DNA of 64,000 nucleotides. Source: Streptomyces bathyalis (lineage in GTDB: Bacteria > Actinomycetota > Actinomycetes > Streptomycetales > Streptomycetaceae). The position numbers were made by a program, and so were the translations under genes. The notes under the pieces are model-generated. The model saw only the letters and a program-made list of their open reading frames with translations. It was not told the origin of the DNA and did not search any database. Location of the stretch: NCBI RefSeq assembly GCF_015910445.1, contig NZ_CP048882.1, positions 1,488,001 through 1,552,000 of the forward strand, in the 5' to 3' direction. Below, piece after piece: positions 55,370 to 63,677 of this stretch. Every line of letters starts with the position of its first letter. Position 1 is the first letter of the stretch.

Positions 55370-55779
55370 CCGCCGACCCTATGCGACCTGCGGCACCGGC
55401 GCCCAGGTGAGGCATGGCCGCCCGGGTAACGAACACACTGCGTAGCGAAGTTGAGTAGCGCCTACTCACGCGCCCGCCTCCCTCACGCGCTGATCATCAC
55501 TGTGCGTCGGCGTTGATTGCCCGAGACAGCAGCCGTGGCCGGTTCGACCAGCCGTCCACGAAGTACGTGTCACCGCGATCTCCGGGTCACGTCCTCTGTT
55601 GTCCGCGGCCGCTGGCGGCCGGCCGCAACGGCGGTGCGGCAGCAATGAAGTGAGATCCGGATCGGACCGTGGACGCGGACCGGGCGACAGGGGGAACGCC
55701 GCCCGTTCCGCGAACGCGGTCCATCCGGCAGCACTACGAAACGGGGGGTGCGGCGTGGCCCGCACCGCAGGAGAAAGAC

Positions 55780-56022
55780 ATGCACCAGTTCTTGAAGGCC
55801 CTGAGGGACTATGCGCGATTCGCCGGGAAGGCACGCCGCAGAGGGTTCTGGATATCGACCCTGATCAACACCGTCACGACCTCACTGCTCCGAGTCGGTG
55901 AGCAGGCCGGTGAAGTGCGCTTGCCCGCCCCGGCGATCGGCGCCTTCTACATAGGCGTGATGCTCATACCCGCCATGGCCCTGGGAGCCCGGCGGCTCCA
56001 CCACGCGCGGCGACCGGGCTGA
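55780..56022 (+). CDS. Small membrane protein, truncated DUF805-like
   Basis: An 80-aa protein: LKALRDYARFAGKARRRGFW resembles the start of DUF805 proteins, and IPAMALGARRLHHARRPG resembles their second motif, after which a stop cuts off the usual C-terminal third. One or two hydrophobic segments remain. AGGAGA 6 nt before the ATG supports translation. It may be a functional short form or a decaying gene. Confidence 0.6.
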   Translation: MHQFLKALRDYARFAGKARRRGFWISTLINTVTTSLLRVGEQAGEVRLPAPAIGAFYIGVMLIPAMALGARRLHHARRPG

Positions 56023-56032
56023 CGCAGCCGGG

Positions 56033-56068
56033 CGAACGGCCGGGGTCCGGCGCACCCCCGGCCGTTCG
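56033..56068. terminator. Bidirectional terminator between convergent genes
   Basis: A perfect 13-bp stem (56,033-56,045 with 56,056-56,068) and a 10-nt loop, between the DUF805-like gene and the HAD phosphatase gene. Confidence 0.85.
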
Positions 56069-56098
56069 TCCTCCGCGTTCCGTCACCGGTGGCCGGCG

Positions 56099-56800
56099 TC
56101 AGGACAACGCGCCGTCGTAGTCCGGCAGTTTGAACGTCTTCTCTGCGTGCCCGCCGACCATGTCGGTCGGGGTGTTGCCGATGTTGGCAATGATCTTGTA
56201 GCCCTTGGACTCGATCTCGGCCCGCTTGGCGGTCTTGTACTTGCTGACCTCGTCGAAGATGTCCGGCAGGTCGCGCAGATAGAGCCCGTCGATCGGGAAT
56301 CCAGCCTTCTCCAGATTGTCCTTCGTCAGCGAGTGGATGATGCCCGGGCGGGCGGTGACGAAGAAGACGTCCACACCGCGGGAATCCGCGTAACGGGCGA
56401 GATCCAGCGTCTGCTGGACCGGAGGCGTCGGCAACTCCCAGATGGGGTGGAAGTGCGTCTCCAGCGAGGTGTTGTCGATGTCGAGGACGATCGCCATCTT
56501 CTCGCCGGCGCCCTGTGAGATGCGTTCCTCGAGGTACGGGCGGGCTTCGTCCGTCACGGCGCTGACGTCGCGCTTCCAGGTCTCGTAGTCGACGTCTTCG
56601 CGCGTGCTGACGTCGTCGCGCGTGCTGCTGCCGCGTTCGGCCTGCTGCTGGGCCGGAGCGGTCGCAGCGGTGCGTGCGGACTGCGAATCGGCCGGCGCGG
56701 GGGCGGCGGTCGCCGATGTCGCGCTGACCGCCGTCACGGTCGCCACTGCCGCACCGGCGGCGGACACCGCTATCCGAGTTGTCAATTTGCGTACATGCAT
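56099..56800 (-). CDS. Secreted HAD-family acid phosphatase
   Basis: A 233-aa protein with a Sec signal (RIAVSAAGAAVATVTAVS, cleavage near ATAAPA), a disordered Ala/Gln linker, and a class B/HAD phosphatase domain: MAIVLDIDNTSLET (DxDxT nucleophile), FFVTARPG (motif II) and IIANIGNTPTDMVGG. It probably dephosphorylates nucleotides or phosphate esters outside the cell. The start codon is the ATG with AGGAGTG upstream; an 11-codon extension has no such site. Confidence 0.88.
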   Translation of the reverse strand: MHVRKLTTRIAVSAAGAAVATVTAVSATSATAAPAPADSQSARTAATAPAQQQAERGSSTRDDVSTREDVDYETWKRDVSAVTDEARPYLEERISQGAGEKMAIVLDIDNTSLETHFHPIWELPTPPVQQTLDLARYADSRGVDVFFVTARPGIIHSLTKDNLEKAGFPIDGLYLRDLPDIFDEVSKYKTAKRAEIESKGYKIIANIGNTPTDMVGGHAEKTFKLPDYDGALS

Positions 56801-57512
56801 GGGGGGTTCACTCCTGAGTCGCAGATCCGACACGGGACGGCCCGTCGCCGGATCGACGAAGAGCCCGTGGCATGCTCACGTCTCATCATGGCCGGAGTGG
56901 AAACTTCCGGCTACCGATCGGTAGTGATTGGTGTGTTCCAAGACATCTGAACGCGCCCGGGACGAGCGCCCGTTGGTGATCGCCATGGACGCGACGGCCG
57001 TCCCCGAACTCGACGAGCCGCACGACGTCTGCGCAGGCCGGGGCCCTGAACTGCCGGGCTCCCGGCGCCCGTCACCGCCGGCCGGCTCCGAGCACCTCGC
57101 CGCGAGGGATGTGCCTCCTGCCTTCAGCGACGAAGGGGAACCCGGAGCAGGACGCCACCCGCTTCGTCACCTCGTGGTCCAGGAACTGGGGGTTCGCTCC
57201 GACCTGTCAGCGCACGGCCCGGGATACCGCCCCCACTGGACGCGTCGACACGATGGCTCAAACCCACCACAGACACCCCCCGACCCCCCTCAGGCGCTCT
57301 TGCGCTCACCCGCGCCAGGGGCATCAATAAGCAGCGCGTGGACTGACCTGCAAGCCAGACCCGCGGCACCCCGGAGTGCGGCCTGAGCCGCGGACCTTCG
57401 CGCTCCCGGAGACCGCGGCACGCACCGCACCCCCACACCGTCCCCCGAGCGTCAGACGTGGCGCGACGACTGCGGTGGTCATGCAACTCCCCCACACACG
57501 GAAGGCACTTCC
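56801..57512. other. Intergenic region, no gene seen
   Basis: About 710 bp without a convincing gene; the open frames have poor codon bias. It must contain promoters for the flanking divergent genes. Confidence 0.5.
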
Positions 57513-57983
57513 ATGGGACGTAGCAGATCAGCCTTGGGAACAGCACTGGGTACGGCGGTACTGGCGGTGGGCGCCCTGGCGTTCGCGCCGACCGCGTCCG
57601 CCGTCGACCCCACGACGGCCACCGTGAGCGCCGACTGCGGCAGCGCCGGCTCCGGCGAGGCCACCCTCACCGCCACGCAGGACGGCACCGCCGCGACGAT
57701 CACGCTCTCCTCCTCGGCCGTGAAGGCGCCGATCGACGTGGCCGCCGGATCGGTCGAGACCACGCTCACCATGACGAAGAACGGCAGCGACACCGCGACC
57801 TTCACGGGCAAGTCCAACCCCGCGATGTCCGCCGGTGACGACGTCAACTCCGGTCCCCTGGACGGGACCGTCGCCGCGGGCGACGTCATGGAGGCGAAGT
57901 CGGTGAAGCTCGTCATCTTCGGCACCATCACGGTGACCTGCAACGCCACCTCGGCCCAGACACCTGGGCCGTTCACCTTCTGA
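57513..57983 (+). CDS. Secreted beta-rich protein of unknown function
   Basis: A 156-aa protein: signal peptide ending FAPTASA near residue 30, then a Thr/Ser/Gly-rich beta domain of about 125 residues with one Cys near each end (SADCGSAG and VTCNATS), probably disulfide-linked. Resembles small secreted immunoglobulin-like proteins of Streptomyces; no function assigned. GGAAGG 7 nt before the ATG. Confidence 0.78.
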   Translation: MGRSRSALGTALGTAVLAVGALAFAPTASAVDPTTATVSADCGSAGSGEATLTATQDGTAATITLSSSAVKAPIDVAAGSVETTLTMTKNGSDTATFTGKSNPAMSAGDDVNSGPLDGTVAAGDVMEAKSVKLVIFGTITVTCNATSAQTPGPFTF

Positions 57984-58117
57984 GGCGGTTGAGCACGGCA
58001 CTCTCTGCCGGTGGGCGGGGCGGCGGCGTCGGACGCCGCGCCGCTCACCGGGGCGTTCGCCGGCCGGAACCGCTCGCGTGCATTCACCGCCCGCATGTGT
58101 CCGCTCTGTATGCCCGG

Positions 58118-58153
58118 CTCCTTGTTGTCGCTCGGTCGAGCGACAACAAGGAG
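58118..58153. terminator. Perfect 17-bp inverted repeat, bidirectional terminator
   Basis: Arms 58,118-58,134 and 58,137-58,153 are perfect complements with a 2-nt centre. It lies between the convergent secreted-protein and DUF2075 genes. Confidence 0.8.
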
Positions 58154-58224
58154 AAAGCCATGCAATCGGTGCGCACAAAATGGCGGGCTGCTCGCACCAC
58201 GTACGGCGTCGACATACATATCCG

Positions 58225-60135
58225 TCAGACCACGGCGTGGTCACGCTCCAGACCGCAGCCGACCAGTTCCCGAAGCTTCTCCTGCGTTTCCGGGTCGGTC
58301 GAGTACACGATCGTGCCGATCATGCCTCGGGTCAGCAGCACCTTGTAGGTGTTGCGAATGAGACGGTCCACGTCTGCGTCCGGGGTGGACCGCTTGAAGA
58401 CCGGGTCCTTGGACGCCGTTCGGTCCGTGATCCATCGGTCCCCGCGCCAGACCAGGTCGGGCCCGAGGATGACGCCGGACCAGTCGTACTCGAAGCCCTG
58501 AGCGGTGTAGACGCAGCCCACCTGCCCGAAGCCTGCAGGGTCGGTGGCCCAGAGCGCTGCCGGGGGCGCTCCGGATACCGAACGGTCGCCGCGCAGGTTC
58601 CAGGGACGGGCCCAGTCACCGATGACGATGTCGAGGGGCAGCGGGTCGCCGGGCCTGGGCTCCGCGGACCAGCGCCAGCAGTACCCCGCGGACATGCGGG
58701 CGCCATAGTTCCGGAAACGGCGGTCGTCGAGGAACGCCTCCATCTCCTGCGGGCTGTCGGCGACCATGATTCGCATGCGATCGTCTGGCTCCCACACCAC
58801 GGGGCCGCCAGGTTCCAGGCCGAGCATCCGTACCACCCAGCGCAGGTAGGCCTCACTGCCGCCGCAGCGGAATTGGCCCTCCAACGGCACGACGTGGCAC
58901 TCCAAGCCCTTGGCTGCCGCAGCGGCCTTGATCTCATCCACCGTGCCCATCTCGCCAGGACGCACGACCTGGTGTTCGTCGAGCAGGAAGACAGGGACAC
59001 GGGCGACGTCGATGAGTTCGTCGATCTGCCGCTTGCCGGTGCGGCGAGCGGCAGGTGTGAAGCGGTTGGCGGAGGTCTGCCGAATACGGTGGGCCTCGTC
59101 GCAGATCAGGACGTCGAGAGTGTTTCTCTCCGTGGTCATGAAGCTGTTGAAGTACTTGAACAGCTCCTGCACCTCACGCTTGCGGGTACCTGCGACCTTC
59201 CGCATCGTTGTAGTGAAGGACTGTGAGCCGGTGGCATGCAGGGCTGGAACGCCCTGCCGGTACAGCTCACCGAGCAGTGAGAGAGCGATGACGCTCTTGC
59301 CAGTGCCGGGCCCGCCGGTGACCACCACGACTCCCTTGTGGTCGGACCGTTTCGCCTTGCGCACGGCGTTGAGCACCAACCGGTACGCGACCTGCTGTTC
59401 GTCGAGCAGGTCGAACTGCTCTCGCTCCCGTACCTCTTGGGCCGCCACTGCCATCAGCTGCTTCGAGGGCGCAGTCTTTCCGGCGAGAAGTTCGTCGGCT
59501 GAGCCGGCGCCCGGGTGCTTGTCACTGAGCCTGGCATGGAGGTGTTCGACGAACGCGCCACGCTGCTCGCCCGTGAACAGCTGGCCGTGGTTCTCGAGTT
59601 CCATCGCGCGCAGACCGGCGACGCCGAACTCGGTGGCGTTGTGGAGGAAGGCCACTCCACTGACCCTGTCGGGGTGCTCGGCCACCGCGCCGTTGAAGTG
59701 GACGAGGTAGTCGCAGTAACGCCGCACCTGTTCGATCGGATTGAGGACGGGGCGCGCGTAGGCATCGATACGGCACAGAGCAGGATCGTCCTCGTCAGGT
59801 TCGGCCTGGCTCCACTGCTTCAGCTCCACCACGACGTAGGACGGCTCTCCCGTCACCGGGTGCGTTCCAGCAAGTACGGCGTCGGCACGCTTGCAGTTCA
59901 GCGGGAGCGCGTATTCCAGCAGGACCTCCACATCACCCAGACCCGCGTCGTTGAGCGCGGCGGTCAGCGCGGGGATGCTCCGTTCCCAGGAACGCAACTC
60001 CGAGGCTCCGGGTCGATAGCCGTGCATATGGACGAACTGCTCGGTGAGTTGGAGCTGGAGTGAACCGTCGAGTGCCATGACGGCGAGCGTTTTTGCGGAC
60101 GCGCGGAACAGCAAAGAGCTTCCCCCAGGCAGCAC
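58225..60135 (-). CDS. DUF2075 ATPase/helicase with N-terminal PD-(D/E)xK-like nuclease
   Basis: A 636-aa protein. Residues 60-110 contain RADAVLAG and YVVVELKQW, the D...ExK core of a restriction-endonuclease-like domain. From about 275, a superfamily 1-like P-loop ATPase follows: Walker A GGPGTGKSV, Walker B LICDEAHRI, VFLLDEHQVV, then the DUF2075 motifs GQFRCGGSEAYLRW and CVYTAQGFEYDWSGVILG. It probably cuts or unwinds nucleic acid, and such genes occur in defence islands. GTG start at 60,135 is uncertain; a TTG at 60,114 has GGGGGA 6 nt upstream. Confidence 0.85.
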   Translation of the reverse strand: MLPGGSSLLFRASAKTLAVMALDGSLQLQLTEQFVHMHGYRPGASELRSWERSIPALTAALNDAGLGDVEVLLEYALPLNCKRADAVLAGTHPVTGEPSYVVVELKQWSQAEPDEDDPALCRIDAYARPVLNPIEQVRRYCDYLVHFNGAVAEHPDRVSGVAFLHNATEFGVAGLRAMELENHGQLFTGEQRGAFVEHLHARLSDKHPGAGSADELLAGKTAPSKQLMAVAAQEVREREQFDLLDEQQVAYRLVLNAVRKAKRSDHKGVVVVTGGPGTGKSVIALSLLGELYRQGVPALHATGSQSFTTTMRKVAGTRKREVQELFKYFNSFMTTERNTLDVLICDEAHRIRQTSANRFTPAARRTGKRQIDELIDVARVPVFLLDEHQVVRPGEMGTVDEIKAAAAAKGLECHVVPLEGQFRCGGSEAYLRWVVRMLGLEPGGPVVWEPDDRMRIMVADSPQEMEAFLDDRRFRNYGARMSAGYCWRWSAEPRPGDPLPLDIVIGDWARPWNLRGDRSVSGAPPAALWATDPAGFGQVGCVYTAQGFEYDWSGVILGPDLVWRGDRWITDRTASKDPVFKRSTPDADVDRLIRNTYKVLLTRGMIGTIVYSTDPETQEKLRELVGCGLERDHAVV

Positions 60136-60512
60136 GAAGTGACTCGTACGGGTGGGGGCGTGTCCTTGGAGACTCCACCGGGGGTGGAGCGGAAGCCCGT
60201 CGGGCCGCGTTGGCGATCCGTCCGAGGGTACCTGTCGGCGCCGACGGAGACCGTTTCGGGGCGGAGGGGTCGATGGGTACGTCTCTGGCCCGGCAGCGTG
60301 CTCACGCCCCAGCGAAGCCTCGGCCGCGCACGCCGTTCCTCGGGGCGCCCCGTAAACCTTGGAGCTTGCCGACCGTTTCGATCTGACGCAACCTCAACTT
60401 ACCTGTGCCAATGCACAGTTAGGGTTTTCGTCCAAGCAGTCGGCCGCCTCACCCCCACAGGACGGTCGGACGGGGGAGCACTCACCACCGAGTCACGAGG
60501 CGGGGACAGCGC
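60136..60512. other. Intergenic region before the pglW fragment
   Basis: About 375 bp with no gene. Divergent promoters for the DUF2075 gene and the pglW fragment are expected here. Confidence 0.5.
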
Positions 60513-60780
60513 ATGCGGGAAGGCCGGTGGACCACGGTCACCGAGTCGGAGTTCGAGCACGAGCGCCGCGGCCTGGAGGCCATCTGGGAACAGCTGCCCG
60601 ACGCCGATCCGTGGCGTGCCTGGTCGAACTTCACCTTCACCGCCAATACCGGCCACCTCCCGGAGGTCGACCTGCTCGTCGTCGCGCCCGGCGGCGTGTG
60701 CATGATCGAGCTGAAGAACTGGCATGGTTCCCTGACCAGCGAGAACGGCACTTGGGTGCAGACCACGCCTAGGACTCTGC
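60513..60780 (+). pseudogene. pglW: pglW (BREX-2 kinase) 5' fragment with NERD nuclease domain
   Basis: The first 85-90 codons read as the N-terminus of PglW, the BREX type 2 Ser/Thr kinase: MREGRWTTVTESEFEHERRG, PWRAWSNFTFTANTGH, then the NERD-domain core VDLLVVAPGG and MIELKNWHG (D...ExK). After about 60,775 the similarity stops abruptly. The frame runs on to 61,031 but with unrelated sequence, and the remaining kinase (more than 1,200 residues in intact PglW) is absent. An IS-transposase remnant lies 0.5 kb downstream, so insertion/deletion probably broke the gene. Confidence 0.8.
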
Positions 60781-61297
60781 CGCGCCCGTTCATCGTCGTA
60801 CGCAGCGCCAGAATACCTGGTCATTTTGACCTACCTCACCGGGACGTTTACGTCCCTCCAGGCGCTCTGCTTCCAATGACCATTCTGAGCACTCAGAAAG
60901 TAAGGAAGGACGATGTCGCGCGGTCCAGACGACGGTCGTCACTCACCCAAAAAATCCCTTCGGGCACATCCATAAATCACAGCGTTCGAGCTTCTGGATG
61001 CAGACGATGTGGATACGCACGGGGTAAATGAGACCCTGCAAAGAATCCGCCGAGGACGGGAAGAAGACCTGGCCAACGGTCCACGTCACTCGTGCCGATG
61101 GCGATCTGGAGGTAAGCGGATCCATCGGTGGAAGGGCAGGCATGTCTCACGTTGGCGCCACGCCTGCGGATCAGCAGGGACGTCTTGCGACACCAGCCTG
61201 ACCGGGGATGGACCAAGCGCATCTCGCGTGACGAGCACCGCCTTCCCACGAGTCACGACCCGCGCTGCGGACGCTAATGCTAGCCCCAGCTCCTGCG

Positions 61298-61575
61298 CAC
61301 GCAGACAAAGCTCATGGCGTCCCGCCCCTGCGAAAATGGTTACGCGGCAAGCCTATTGAGGTTCGGAGCGGCTGTAAGACATCGAGTCCAGCGAGCGCAT
61401 TGGGACGAGGCCGTTGGGTGATCGAACAGACCATCTCCCCCTGGCTGTCCGATTACTGAACGCTCAGCCCCGCAATAGCGGCTCCACACAACTACTTGCC
61501 TTCCTCGGCCTCGCAGCCGCCCTCTGCTGCTACAAGCGCCCCCGTCCGCCTCACCACGACGACACCGTCTTAGTT
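61298..61575 (+). pseudogene. IS5-family transposase 3' remnant
   Basis: The frame reads HADKAHGVPPLRKWLRG, then GRGRWVIEQTISPWLSDY and a stop; one frame away it continues LLAFLGLAAALCCYKRP. Together these are the conserved C-terminal end of IS5-group transposases (RWVIERTISWL ... YLAFLGLAAALCCYKR), with frameshift and stop. No terminal repeats could be placed. Confidence 0.8.
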
Positions 61576-61978
61576 AGAGCTGCCAGCCACGGCTGCTGTG
61601 CTTCGGAGATCCGCCGGCTGGCTTCTGTTGCTCGTCCTGCTCGCGTTCGATCTCATCGCGCTGAGCGTCGAGAAAGCGCTGAGCCTCTTCCCGCTGGGCC
61701 TTCTGTTCCTCGGGGCTCATCCGCTCCCAGTCCTTCCGGAAAGTGTTCACACGCTCCCCGAGAGCTTCGGCATAGGCGGGTACGCGCAATGCTTCGCGCA
61801 GCCCTACACGCCCGGCTAGCACTTCTTTCGCCATTTCCTGCAGTGCACGGCCGGCTTCGCCGCCCGCCAGCTGCTGCAACTGCTTGCGGAGGGCCCGGGC
61901 TTGAACACGGTCCCGTGTGTCAGTCAAGAATTCGGCATCGCCGACTTCAGCGTCGGTTTGTCGGTCGGGGTGGTTCAC
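61574..61978 (-). CDS. Hydrophilic coiled-coil-like protein in the WXG100-like operon
   Basis: A 134-aa highly charged, helical protein (ALRKQLQQLAGGEAGRALQEM; WERMSPEEQKAQREEAQRFLDAQRDEIEREQDEQQ). GTG start, 29 bp after the preceding gene. It might be a chaperone or immunity-like partner of the upstream WXG100-type protein; no family name is certain. Confidence 0.7.
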   Translation of the reverse strand: MNHPDRQTDAEVGDAEFLTDTRDRVQARALRKQLQQLAGGEAGRALQEMAKEVLAGRVGLREALRVPAYAEALGERVNTFRKDWERMSPEEQKAQREEAQRFLDAQRDEIEREQDEQQKPAGGSPKHSSRGWQL

Positions 61979-62007
61979 ATTGCATCAGTCCTCGGTCCAA
62001 GGAGCGG

Positions 62008-62742
62008 TCAGACCACAGGGTTGTCGTAAGCGGTGCCTGGAAGCGGAAAGTCATGCAACTTGCCGGAAAGTTCGCCGCCGACCGTCTCCAGTGCCCCCAT
62101 GGCACCGTTGACAAGCAGCTGCGTACTGTTGATCTGTTTTGTGGCGTCACCCCACAAGTCAATGATGCGGAGAATCTCGTAGGCGGCGAGACCGTAGCCG
62201 ACAGCCGCACCCCAACCGGTCCAGGAGGTTAGTGTGCCAGCGGCAGCGGAGATGGCTGCAGTGGCGGCCATGTCACCGATCTGCCCCAGGATTGCACCGA
62301 CTGCCTCCGCCGTAGACCACACGCCGTGCGAGACGACGTAGTACTGAGTTTTCAACGTGTCTAGATCGGACTGCAGTTCGTCACAACGGTCGGCCAGTCG
62401 CTTGAAATAGTTGAAGGCGGCGTCCGCAGCGTTCCCATCCCACGTTGCGTCAAGCTCACCGTTGCCCGCGTCGATGTTCTTGGCTATGTCGCTAGTCAGT
62501 TTGCCGAGATTTCCCCAGACTTCGCTGCACTTCGCGTAGGCCTCCCAATCCCCAGCGAAGTACTCCTTTGCCTTATCCATCGGGTTGAATCCGGTGGATG
62601 CCTCCAGGATCTCCGTCACCCAGTAAGTGGGACTGATGAGATCGCTTGCTTTGTTCAACAGCTCCAAAGGGCTGTGGAACTCAGCAGGTTCTTGCGGTGT
62701 CTTGAGGTGACTGGTTGGCTCTGCAACATCTGTAAATGCCAC
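62008..62742 (-). CDS. WXG100-superfamily/ESX-type protein
   Basis: A 244-aa protein with a helical-hairpin region about 80-140 containing the WDGNAADAAFNYF turn (WxG-like) of type VII secretion substrates, followed by a Gly/Ala-rich hydrophobic segment (AAISAAAGTLTSWTGWGAAVGYGLAAYEI). The form is that of the N-terminal export module of larger actinobacterial toxins, here without a toxin domain. Second gene of a three-gene operon. Confidence 0.75.
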   Translation of the reverse strand: MAFTDVAEPTSHLKTPQEPAEFHSPLELLNKASDLISPTYWVTEILEASTGFNPMDKAKEYFAGDWEAYAKCSEVWGNLGKLTSDIAKNIDAGNGELDATWDGNAADAAFNYFKRLADRCDELQSDLDTLKTQYYVVSHGVWSTAEAVGAILGQIGDMAATAAISAAAGTLTSWTGWGAAVGYGLAAYEILRIIDLWGDATKQINSTQLLVNGAMGALETVGGELSGKLHDFPLPGTAYDNPVV

Positions 62743-62751
62743 GGCGCCACC

Positions 62752-63066
62752 TCAGCGCTTGGAGGGAGGTTGGAGGCCATCCATCTTCGCGGCCTCTTGA
62801 TTGTCGGTTTCTCGGTAGTAATCAGCCGACTTGGCAAGTTCGCGGGACGAACTCGCAAGGATCGTGTGTAGGCGGCTAAGAACGTTCACGACCTTATTCT
62901 GGAGCGGATCATGGAACTGGAACGGTCGAGTGAACAACCCTTGCGAGGGTGAAGAAATCTCCCCGTGCTGGTTGAGATACGCCTTGCCTGCTAGCGCGTC
63001 TGCCCCTGCCCGGTCGACCATCCGCCGGTACGACTCCAGATCGTCCGCGTTTACCTTGAATCCCAT
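62752..63066 (-). CDS. Small EsxA/EspC-like WXG100-related protein
   Basis: A 104-aa protein of two predicted helices: VNADDLESYRRMVDRAGADALAGKAYL and NVLSRLHTILASSSRELAKSADYYRETDNQEAAKM. The YxxxD-like motif YYRETD resembles C-terminal export signals of ESX substrates (YxxxD/E). First gene of the operon, 9 bp before the next. Probably a secreted or chaperone-like partner. Confidence 0.72.
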   Translation of the reverse strand: MGFKVNADDLESYRRMVDRAGADALAGKAYLNQHGEISSPSQGLFTRPFQFHDPLQNKVVNVLSRLHTILASSSRELAKSADYYRETDNQEAAKMDGLQPPSKR

Positions 63067-63160
63067 AGCCTCCCCCTACATCCTTGGGCACCCCGAACAC
63101 TTCGTCCCACGGCCTAAGGTAGATCCTATGCACACCCCTCGAACGGAAGGAACCCGCAGC

Positions 63161-63427
63161 ATGGACGGCGAAGACGACCCCTACCGCTACCTCTACATAA
63201 CAGGACTCATCGCCGGTGGCCTGTTTGCTCTCGCGTACTGGGCGATTCTGGTCGTCTCGTTGCTCACCAGCGGCTTCACCCTCGGGGGTCTACTCATCAC
63301 CGTGCTGGTGTCCGTCGCCGCTTGGCTGGGCTTCCTTGGATGGCGCCGGAGGAAGGTCGCCTTCTCGGGCGGCGGGCTTGCACTGCTGCTTGCAGCTATG
63401 GCGCTCAGCCGGTATGTGAGTGGCTGA
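63161..63427 (+). CDS. Small membrane protein (three hydrophobic segments)
   Basis: An 88-aa protein: ITGLIAGGLFALAYWAILVVSLL, LGGLLITVLVSVAAWLGFL and SGGGLALLLAAMALSRYV are membrane segments. The ATG at 63,161 has GGAAGGA upstream; an ATG at 63,128 would add 11 residues. Divergent from the WXG100-like operon. No family recognised. Confidence 0.65.
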   Translation: MDGEDDPYRYLYITGLIAGGLFALAYWAILVVSLLTSGFTLGGLLITVLVSVAAWLGFLGWRRRKVAFSGGGLALLLAAMALSRYVSG

Positions 63428-63446
63428 GCAGTGTTCTGACCTCCCG

Positions 63447-63677
63447 TCAGCGCGCGACGAGTTGATACACGAACGAACAGGCGATGATGAGCCCGACAGC
63501 CGTGTATACGATCGCCTTGCGACGCCGGTCCCGAGCTGCACCTTCCGGGGTGCTCCTCTCAGAGGCCCGCAGACGACGCATCATCTCCCGTCGTTCCCGA
63601 GGGTCCGCGGACTGCCAACGCTGTTGCATCTGCTCGCGGCTGAGTGGGCCGCTCTCCGATTCGTTCATGAACGGCAT
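63447..63677 (-). CDS. Small C-tail-anchored membrane protein
   Basis: A 76-aa protein: a charged helical N-terminal part (REQMQQRWQSADPRERREMMRRLRASE), then one hydrophobic C-terminal helix (AIVYTAVGLIIACSFVYQLV). The start could also be the ATG three codons later. Convergent with the preceding gene. No family recognised. Confidence 0.6.
   Translation of the reverse strand: MPFMNESESGPLSREQMQQRWQSADPRERREMMRRLRASERSTPEGAARDRRRKAIVYTAVGLIIACSFVYQLVAR

Noticed and set aside
57479..58244. Minus-strand frames over the secreted beta-rich protein
   Set aside because: They cross the 17-bp terminator and have no start signals; the plus-strand frame has a signal peptide and ribosome-binding site.
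60781..61031. Continuation of the pglW frame to 61,031 as a real 172-aa protein
   Set aside because: The last 85 residues are compositionally odd (Arg/Ser runs) and match nothing in PglW, so the frame is treated as a broken gene.
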